The notes beneath the pieces are model-generated. The model was given only the letters and a program-made list of their open reading frames with translations. It was not told the DNA's origin and did not search any database. Made by a program: the position numbers and the translations under genes. From assembly GCA_022826745.1 (NCBI GenBank), contig JAJDUI010000008.1, positions 1-64,000 on the forward strand: DNA of 64,000 bases. Direction: 5' to 3'. Positions 55,352 through 64,000 of this stretch are shown here, one piece after another. Numbering within the stretch: the stretch's first letter is position 1; each line of letters opens with the position of its first letter. The stretch comes from Thermoanaerobaculia bacterium (lineage in GTDB: Bacteria > Acidobacteriota > Thermoanaerobaculia > Multivoradales > Multivoraceae).

Positions 55352-56059
55352 CCTGCGAGGCGGTCAGGTCGTGCGCCTCGAGCGCGGCGACGACCGGCGG
55401 CGCACCGTCTACGATGCCGATCCGGGCAACGCGCTCCGCCGCTATCGCGAGGCCGGAGTCGGCCGCATCCACGTCGTCGACCTGGACGCTGCGTTCGGGG
55501 CTCAGCCGCAGCGCGGCGTCGTCCAGGCACTGGCGCGGCAGGCACGGGACGCGCCGAACGGCGGCATCCAGCTCGGCGGCGGCCTGCGCGACCGCGAGGC
55601 GGTCGAATGGGCCTTCGCGGCCGGCTGCGAGCGGGCTGTCGTGACGTCGCTCATCGTCCGCGACTTCGACGTCTTCGCCGATCTCTGCCGCCGGTATCCG
55701 GGACGCATGGTGGCGGCGCTCGACATCGACGGCGGCGAGGTCCGGCTCGCGGGCTGGACCGAGTCGGCCGATCGCTCGCCGGCCGCCCTCTGCGCCGAAC
55801 TCGCGGGTCTGCCCGTGGCCGCGGTCCTGGTGACCGACATCTCGCGCGACGGGATGATGCAGGGGCCGAACATCGACCTCGCCTGCCGGATCGGCGACCT
55901 GGCCGGCGCGCCGGCGATCCTCTCGGGCGGTGTGCGCTCGGTGGCGGATCTGGAAGCCGCGGCGCGGCGGCCGGAGATCGAAGCCGCCATCGTCGGCCGG
56001 GCGCTCTACGACGGTTCGCTCGGTCTGGACGAGGCGATCGCCGCCTGCGGGAGCGCTTC

Positions 56060-56063
<4 letters not shown>
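55329..56063 (+). CDS. hisA: ProFAR isomerase HisA
   Basis: HisA catalyses the Amadori rearrangement of ProFAR to PRFAR. The (beta/alpha)8 barrel of 244 residues has catalytic [62 protein letters not shown] and [14 protein letters not shown] choose GTG 55329, preceded by GGAGGAGACA, over ATG 55317; both lie inside the hisH end. A separate TrpF is present, so no dual PriA is needed. Confidence 0.93.
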
Positions 56064-56854
<791 letters not shown>

Positions 56855-56875
56855 ACCACCGGAACGCTCGTGCCC

Positions 56876-56908
56876 ACTGGGTGCGCCGGCGCTCTCGCCG
56901 GCATCCGG
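56876..56908. repeat. GGTGCGCCGGCG-family palindrome between hisF and hisIE
   Basis: Best intact copy of the family: CTGGGTGCGCCGGCG-CTCT-CGCCGGCATCCGG. It is the only place in the aro-his-trp run where genes are separated by a sizeable gap, and it could modulate read-through from his to trp genes. Confidence 0.75.
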
Positions 56909-56933
56909 CAACAAACCGATGAAGGACGACCAA

Positions 56934-57587
56934 ATGACATCTTCGGCCATCGACCCGGCCGCCCTCACCTACGACGACCGGGGCCTGCTGCCCGTCGTCG
57001 TCCAGGACGTGCTCTCCGGCGCGGTGCTGATGCTCGCCTACGCCAACCGGGAGGCGGTGGAGCTGACCCTCTCGACGGGCCAGGCTCACTTCTTCAGCCG
57101 TTCCCGCCAGGAGCTCTGGCGCAAGGGCGCGACTTCGGGCAATACGCAGGCGGTGGTCGAAGTGCTCCAGGACTGCGACCGGGACGCCCTGCTGGTGCGG
57201 GCGCTGCCGGCCGGGCCGGCCTGCCATCTCTACACGCGGAGCTGCTTCGAGCCGAACGCGGCCGAGTTCGAACTCGGCTGGCTGCGACGCGTGCTCGCCG
57301 AGCGGGCGGAAGCACCGCCGGAGGAGAGCTACACCGCGCGGCTGCTCGAGCAGGGCGTGGACCGCATCGCCCGCAAGGTCGCGGAGGAAGCAGGGGAGAC
57401 GGTGATCGCCGGCGTCCGCGCGGACGCGGAACCGAAGTCCGCCGAGCGCCGCGGCGACCTCGCCGCCGAAGCCGCCGACCTCGTTTACCACCTGCTCGTT
57501 CTGCTCCAGGCAACCGGCGTCGAACTCGCCGACGTGGCCGCCGAACTGGGCCGCCGCCACCAGGACTCCGGGAAGTCGCCGTCATGA
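56934..57587 (+). CDS. hisIE: Bifunctional phosphoribosyl-AMP cyclohydrolase/phosphoribosyl-ATP pyrophosphatase HisIE
   Basis: Steps two and three of histidine synthesis are fused (217 residues). HisI covers about 1-110 with VVVQDVLSGAVLMLAYANREA, FFSRSRQELWRKGATSGN, DCDRDALL and zinc Cys in CHLYTRSCF. HisE covers about 125-217 with the pyrophosphohydrolase motif KVAEEAGETVIAG...DLVYHLLVLL. ATG 56934 has AAGGA at good spacing; ATG 56919 is also in frame. Confidence 0.95.
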   Translation: MTSSAIDPAALTYDDRGLLPVVVQDVLSGAVLMLAYANREAVELTLSTGQAHFFSRSRQELWRKGATSGNTQAVVEVLQDCDRDALLVRALPAGPACHLYTRSCFEPNAAEFELGWLRRVLAERAEAPPEESYTARLLEQGVDRIARKVAEEAGETVIAGVRADAEPKSAERRGDLAAEAADLVYHLLVLLQATGVELADVAAELGRRHQDSGKSPS

Positions 57588-59073
57588 GCCGGCCCGCCGC
57601 CGCGATCGCCCACACGCGCGAGTTCCTGGCCGACACGTCCACGCCGCTCGGCGTCTACCGCAAGCTGGCGGCACACGCGGACGGCGATGCCGCTGGCCGG
57701 CGCTTTCTCCTCGAGAGCGTCACAGGCGGCGAGCACGTTTCGCGCTACAGCTTCCTCGGCGCCGGTCCGTCCCAGGTCTGCCGGGTCTACCTCGACCGGC
57801 TCGAGATCGAGGACTGCCGGAACGGCCGCGGCGTACAGGTGGAGACGGGCGACCCCCTGGTCCGGCTGCGGCGGCTGCTCGACGGCGTGGCCGGCGATCC
57901 CGCGCCGCCGCTGCCGTTCGCAGGCGGCTGGATCGGCGCCTTCGGCTTCGACGCGATCCGGCTCGCCGAGCCGTGCCTGGTCGACCATACGGCCGGCCGG
58001 CCGCCGGACCCGTTCGGTCTGCCCGTCGCGATTCTCGCGCGCTACGACGAAGTGCTGGTCTTCGATCATGCCCACCAGCGGATCCTCGCGGTGGCGAACG
58101 AGATCGAGGGTGAGAGCACGGCCGCCGACGCGGAGGCTCGTCTCGACGAGCTGCAGTCCGTACTCGAGAGCCGGGGTGAGGCGATGTCGGCGCGGGTCGA
58201 GGACCGGGGACTCAAGGCGGAAACGGCCGACCCCACCCTGAGCGACGAGGAGTACTTCGGCGTCGTCAACAAGGCCAAGGAGTACATCGCCGCCGGCGAC
58301 ATCTTCCAGGTCGTGCTCGCCCGCCGCTGGGCGCTCGACCTCGACGTGCCGCTGACGACGGTCTACCGGGCGTTGCGCCTGGTCAACCCGTCGCCCTACA
58401 TGGTGCTGTTCGAGGCGCCGGAGGTGTCGCTGATCGGCGCCTCGCCCGAGATGCTGGTGCGCCGGACGGGTCGGCGGCTGGAGATGCGGCCGATCGCCGG
58501 CACCCGGCCGCGCGGCGGGAACCCCGTTGAGGACCGGGCCCTGGCCGAGGAACTGATGGCCGATCCGAAGGAGCGCGCCGAGCACGTGATGCTGGTCGAT
58601 CTAGGGCGCAACGATCTGGGCCGGGTGGCGTCTCCCGGCGCGGTCTCGGTCGAGGAGTTCATGGTGATCGAGCACTACAGCGATGTGATGCACATCGTCA
58701 GCTCGGTCGAGGCGGAGCAGGCGGCGGGCGGCGGCAACGGCGCCGGATCGGCCCTCGACGCTCTCCTCGCATGCCTCCCGGCCGGCACGCTTTCCGGGGC
58801 GCCGAAGATCCGCGCGGTGGAGATCATCGACGAGCTCGAACCGGAGGCACGCGGCATGTACGGGGGCTCGGTGGGCTACTTCTCGTTCGGCGGCGACATG
58901 GACACCTGCATCACGATCCGCACCCTGGCGCTCGTCAACGGGGAGGCCTCGATCACCGCCGGGGGCGGCATCGTCGCCGACTCGGATCCGGTGCGCGAGG
59001 CGCAGGAGACCCGCGACAAGGCGGCGGCGCTGCTGCGGGCGGTGGCCCTGGCGCGCGAGCTGGAGGACCGGGC

Positions 59074-59077
<4 letters not shown>
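57584..59077 (+). CDS. trpE: Anthranilate synthase component I TrpE
   Basis: TrpE converts chorismate and ammonia to anthranilate. The 497-residue protein has the feedback-inhibition motif LLES (RRFLLESVTGGEH, about residue 45), VVLARRWALDL, NPSPYMVLFE, SPEMLVR, RPIAGTRPRGGNPVEDRAL, MLVDLGRNDLGRV and GAPKIRAVEIIDELEPEARGMYGGSVGYFS. Presence of LLES suggests tryptophan inhibition. It overlaps hisIE (ATGA), linking his and trp blocks. Confidence 0.97.
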
Positions 59078-59644
<567 letters not shown>

Positions 59645-59652
<8 letters not shown>

Positions 59653-60679
59653 TCTCGACCTTTCCGCCCTGTTGCGGACGGCAATCGCCGGCGACGATCT
59701 CCCGGCGGCGACGGTGGAGGAGCTGTTCGGCCGCCTGATGGACGGCGAACTCTCCGAGGTCTGGAAGAGCGCGTTCCTCGTCGCGCTGGCCGCGAAGGGA
59801 GAGTCGGTCGGCGAGATCGCCGGCGCCGCCCGGGCGATGCGCGCGCGCGCGGCGCGCGTCGAGCACGGGAGTTCCGGCGTGATCGACACCTGCGGCACCG
59901 GCGGCGACGGCCGGGGCACGTTCAACATCTCGACCGCGGCAGCGCTGGTCGCGGCGGCGGGCGGCGCCCGCGTCGCCAAGCACGGCAACCGGGCGGTGTC
60001 GAGCCGCTCCGGCTCGGCCGACGTGCTGGCGGCGCTCGGCGTGAGGCTCTCCGGCTACACGGAGGCGCTCGGACGCTGCCTGGACGAGGTCGGCATCGTG
60101 TTCCTCTTCGCGCCGATGCTGCATCCGGCGATGGCCCAGGTGATGCCGGTGCGGCAGGAACTCGGCGTGCGCACCCTCTTCAACGTGCTGGGGCCCCTGA
60201 CCAACCCCGCGGGCGCGAAACGGCAGTTGATCGGCGTCTTCTCGCCCGATCTGGTGGAGCCGATCGCGCGCGTGCTGCTCGAGCTCGGCAGCGAGCACGC
60301 TCTGGTCGTTCACGGCGACGGCCTGGACGAGATGACGACGACCGGAACGACGGCTGTCGCCGAAGTCCGGGACGGCGAGGTTGCGACGTACGAGGTCGGG
60401 CCGGGCGACTTCGGCATCGGCACGGCGTCGGCGGAGGACCTGCTCGGTGGCGACCCGGAGCGGAATGTCGAACTGATGCGCGGCGTGCTCGACGGAGGGA
60501 AGGGGGCGCTGGCCGACATCACCTGCCTGAACGCCGGAGCGGCGCTCTACGTGGCGGGCAGGGCGGACAGCCTGAGCGCCGGCGTCGCCGCGGCGTCCGA
60601 GGTCCAGGGTTCGGGCGCGGCCGCCGCGAAGCTCGCGGAACTCGTTGGCTGGACGGGTTGGGACGACGGAGGGGAGTGA
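59645..60679 (+). CDS. trpD: Anthranilate phosphoribosyltransferase TrpD
   Basis: TrpD transfers the phosphoribosyl group of PRPP to anthranilate. The 344-residue sequence has DTCGTGGDGRGTFNISTAAALVAAAGG (PRPP site), AKHGNRAVSSRSGSADVLAALG, FNVLGPLTNPA and VVHGDGLDEMTTTG. ATG 59645 overlaps trpG by 8 bases with GAGG upstream. Confidence 0.97.
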
Positions 60680-61572
60680 GGCCGACGGTCGTGTCCGAAG
60701 TACCCGACATCCTGCGGCGCATCTGCGAGCAGCGGCGCCGGCGCGTGGCCGCCGGAGACGTGGGCGTGTCCCCGGCCCGGCGCCTGCCCGCCGACGCCCC
60801 CGGCCGCCGCTTCCTCGACGCGATCTCCGCACGCCGCGGCCGGGCCGTGATCGCCGAGATCAAGATGGGTTCGCCCAAGCTGGGCGACCTGCGCGGCCGT
60901 TTCGATCCGGTCGCCCGCGCCGTGGCCTACGCCGATGCCGGGGCGGCCTGCCTGTCCGTCGTGGTCGAGCCGGACCACTTCCACGGAAGCTACGAACTGC
61001 TGGCCGAGTGCGCGGCCGCCTCCGGGCTGCCGGCGGTGGCGAAGGACTTCGTGGTCTCCGACGTGCAGCTCGCGTGGGCGCGGGACGCGGGCGCCTCAGC
61101 CGTGCTGCTGATCGCGGCGCTGTACGACGGGGCGGAACTGCGCCGTCTGGCCGGGCTCGCCCGCGGCCTCGGGCTCGTGCCGCTGATCGAAACCCACGAC
61201 GACGCGGACTTCGAGAAACTCCGTCCGCTGGCGCCGGACGATGGCGACGTGAAGAACTCCAGTTGGGAACTGGTGGGCATCAACAACCGTGACCTGCGCA
61301 CGTTCGAGGTCGACCTGGAACGCAGCGCCGGCCGCGTCGGCTGCCTGCCGTCGTCGGCCCTCAAGGTCGCCGAGTCGGGCATCCACACCGGCGCCGACGT
61401 CGCGAAACTGCGCCGAGCCGGTTTCGACGCTTTCCTGATCGGCGAACGCCTGGTGCTCTCCGGCGACCCCGCGGCAGCACTTTCCGAACTACTGGGTGCG
61501 CCGGCGCCCTCGCCGGCATTGGGCGCGATGCCGCGAAGCGGCGAGCCCGGGCCGAAGGAACCGAGGGCCTGA
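60676..61572 (+). CDS. trpC: Indole-3-glycerol phosphate synthase TrpC
   Basis: TrpC closes the indole ring from CdRP. The 298-residue protein has VIAEIKMGSPKLGDLRG (family: IAEIKraSPS), LSVVVEPDHFHGS, VAKDFVV, VLLIAALYDGAEL, LIETHDDADFE, VGINNRDLRTFEVD and VAESGIHTGADV. GTG 60676 overlaps the trpD stop with GGAGGGG close upstream; GTG 60691 is an alternative. The last about 25 residues are encoded by a palindromic repeat. Confidence 0.95.
   Translation: MRPTVVSEVPDILRRICEQRRRRVAAGDVGVSPARRLPADAPGRRFLDAISARRGRAVIAEIKMGSPKLGDLRGRFDPVARAVAYADAGAACLSVVVEPDHFHGSYELLAECAAASGLPAVAKDFVVSDVQLAWARDAGASAVLLIAALYDGAELRRLAGLARGLGLVPLIETHDDADFEKLRPLAPDDGDVKNSSWELVGINNRDLRTFEVDLERSAGRVGCLPSSALKVAESGIHTGADVAKLRRAGFDAFLIGERLVLSGDPAAALSELLGAPAPSPALGAMPRSGEPGPKEPRA
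61491..61521. repeat. GGTGCGCCGGCG-family palindrome in the trpC 3' end
   Basis: ACTGGGTGCGCCGGCG-CCCT-CGCCGGCATTGG, translated in frame as GAPAPSPALGA in a C-terminal tail absent from usual TrpC proteins, just before trpF. Confidence 0.75.
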
Positions 61573-61573
61573 C

Positions 61574-62211
61574 ATGAAGGTCAAGATCTGCGGCGTCACG
61601 ACACCCGCCGACGCCCGCCTCGCCGTCGACCTGGGCGCGGACTTCATCGGCCTCAACTTCTACCGTCCGAGCCCGCGCTGGATCGACGTCGACGAGGCGG
61701 CCCACATCCGCCGCCGTATCGGGAACCGGGCTCAGGCCGTCGGCATCTTCGTCGACCCGACGCGCGAAGAACTCGAGACGATCGACCGCAAGGTCGGCCT
61801 CGACTACATCCAGTTCAGCGGCGACGAGAGCCCGGAACTCGTCGCCGAGTACAGCGAGCGCGCCATCCGTGTCCGCCGTGTTGGGGGCGCCGCGGCGCCG
61901 GCCCCGGTCCCCGAAGAGGATTGCTGGGCGATCCTGATCGACCGCGCCCACGATCGCCTCTACGGTGGCTCCGGCGAGAGCTGGGACTACGCCGCCGCGG
62001 CCGACCTCATCCGGACGCCGGCCGGCGACGGCGAGCCGCGACGCCTGTTCATCGCCGGCGGCGTGCGCCCCGGCAACGTCGCCGAAGTGGCGTCGGCGGT
62101 GCCTGGCGCCTACGCCGTCGACACCTGTTCGGGCGTCGAGTCCGCGCCCGGCCGGAAGGATCGCGGCAAGCTGGAGCGACTGTTCGCCAACCTCAGAGCG
62201 GGAGCAGCACG

Positions 62212-62215
<4 letters not shown>
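61574..62215 (+). CDS. trpF: Phosphoribosylanthranilate isomerase TrpF
   Basis: TrpF carries out the Amadori rearrangement of PRA to CdRP. The 213-residue barrel has [12 protein letters not shown] (catalytic Cys), [46 protein letters not shown] and [16 protein letters not shown] (catalytic Asp). It starts one base after the trpC stop. Confidence 0.96.
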
Positions 62216-63527
<1,312 letters not shown>

Positions 63528-63531
<4 letters not shown>

Positions 63532-64000
63532 GCCGTCGACGCAAACGCTCGTCCCGCGACGGCGCCATCGCCGCCGCGTTCAAGACCTGCGCGAAGGAAC
63601 GCCGCTCCGCCTTCGTCCCGTTCCTCGTCGCCGGCGACCCATCCCTCGAGGCCACGCCGGACCTGCTGCGCGCCCTCGTCTCCGGCGGCGCCGACGTGAT
63701 CGAACTCGGCGTCGCCTTCAGCGACCCGATCGCCGACGGCCCGACGATCCAGCGCGCCTCGCATCGGGCGCTGGCGGCCGGCTCCTCGCTCAGCGCCGTG
63801 CTCGGCATCGTCGAGCGCCACCGGGAGGAACTCGGCGTCCCGATCGTCCTCTTCACCTACTACAACCCGGTCCACGCCCGAGGCGTCGAGAACTTCGCCG
63901 CCCAGGCAGCCGACAGCGGCGTCGACGGCGTCCTCTGCGTCGACCTGCCGCCCGATGAGGGCCTGCGCGAGCTGCAGCCGGCGCTCGAGGAGCGGGGCGT
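63528..64000 (+). CDS. trpA: Tryptophan synthase alpha chain TrpA (partial, 3' end outside window)
   Basis: TrpA cleaves indole-3-glycerol phosphate to indole for TrpB. The visible 157 residues contain [51 protein letters not shown] (pieces of the conserved substrate site with catalytic Glu and Asp), [15 protein letters not shown] and [17 protein letters not shown] 63528 overlaps the trpB stop. It closes the visible trp block. Confidence 0.96.

Overview
The window is high-GC bacterial chromosome, densely packed with genes that often overlap by 4 or 8 bases and frequently start with GTG or TTG. The content fits a free-living Gram-negative heterotroph: fatty-acid synthesis, murB, an outer-membrane-barrel-like protein ending in Phe, PEGA and M48-TPR envelope proteins, a TRAP transporter, and complete His and Trp biosynthesis. 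An Acidobacteriota-like lineage is my best guess from gene content and style, but it is inferred and no rRNA is present to test it.

Region 1 (1-2638, minus strand) is a lower-GC, probably acquired defence-type module: a KAP-family P-loop NTPase, a DPPY-type DNA methyltransferase and the 5' part of a PD-(D/E)xK-like nuclease overlapping the methyltransferase by GTGA. Region 2 (2670-7703, minus) is a stress operon (zinc-finger-less DnaJ/CbpA, ClpB, DUF1015) preceded by a HAIR-like inverted repeat that suggests HspR control. Region 3 (7849-14877, minus) holds a 7Fe-type ferredoxin, ThiO-like glycine oxidase and three exported proteins (PEGA/PDZ-like, beta-propeller, M48-TPR). Region 4 (14934-19176, plus) is an unknown gene, a TRAP transporter (DctP, fused DctQ-DctM) and a small membrane protein. 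Smr, a 979-residue envelope protein and MurB follow on the minus strand, with a 177-bp inverted-repeat element between the first two.

Region 5 (24037-34876, mostly plus) carries recA, a lipoprotein, a polyprenyl-phosphate sugar transferase, a GT4 glycosyltransferase (minus) and the DUF177-rpmF-plsX-fabH-fabD-fabG-acpP-fabF cluster. One base after fabF begins a 4,140-residue secreted metzincin-like protein carrying about 32 fibronectin type III domains, most of them in alternating A/B pairs.

Region 6 (48111-64000, plus) is the most striking part: one co-directional run aroDE-hisZ-G-D-C-B-H-A-F-IE-trpE-G-D-C-F-B-A, joining shikimate, histidine and tryptophan synthesis. In front of it are a TTGACA promoter, a 34-codon leader ORF containing Phe-Phe, Trp-Trp and His-Gly-His, and a 12-bp perfect hairpin that buries the consensus ribosome binding site of aroDE. 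This looks like a translational attenuator sensing the same amino acids the operon makes. Families of short palindromic repeats recur between genes and also inside coding regions, where they supply in-frame tails (hisD, trpC, trpB) and an insertion in the AroE half of aroDE.
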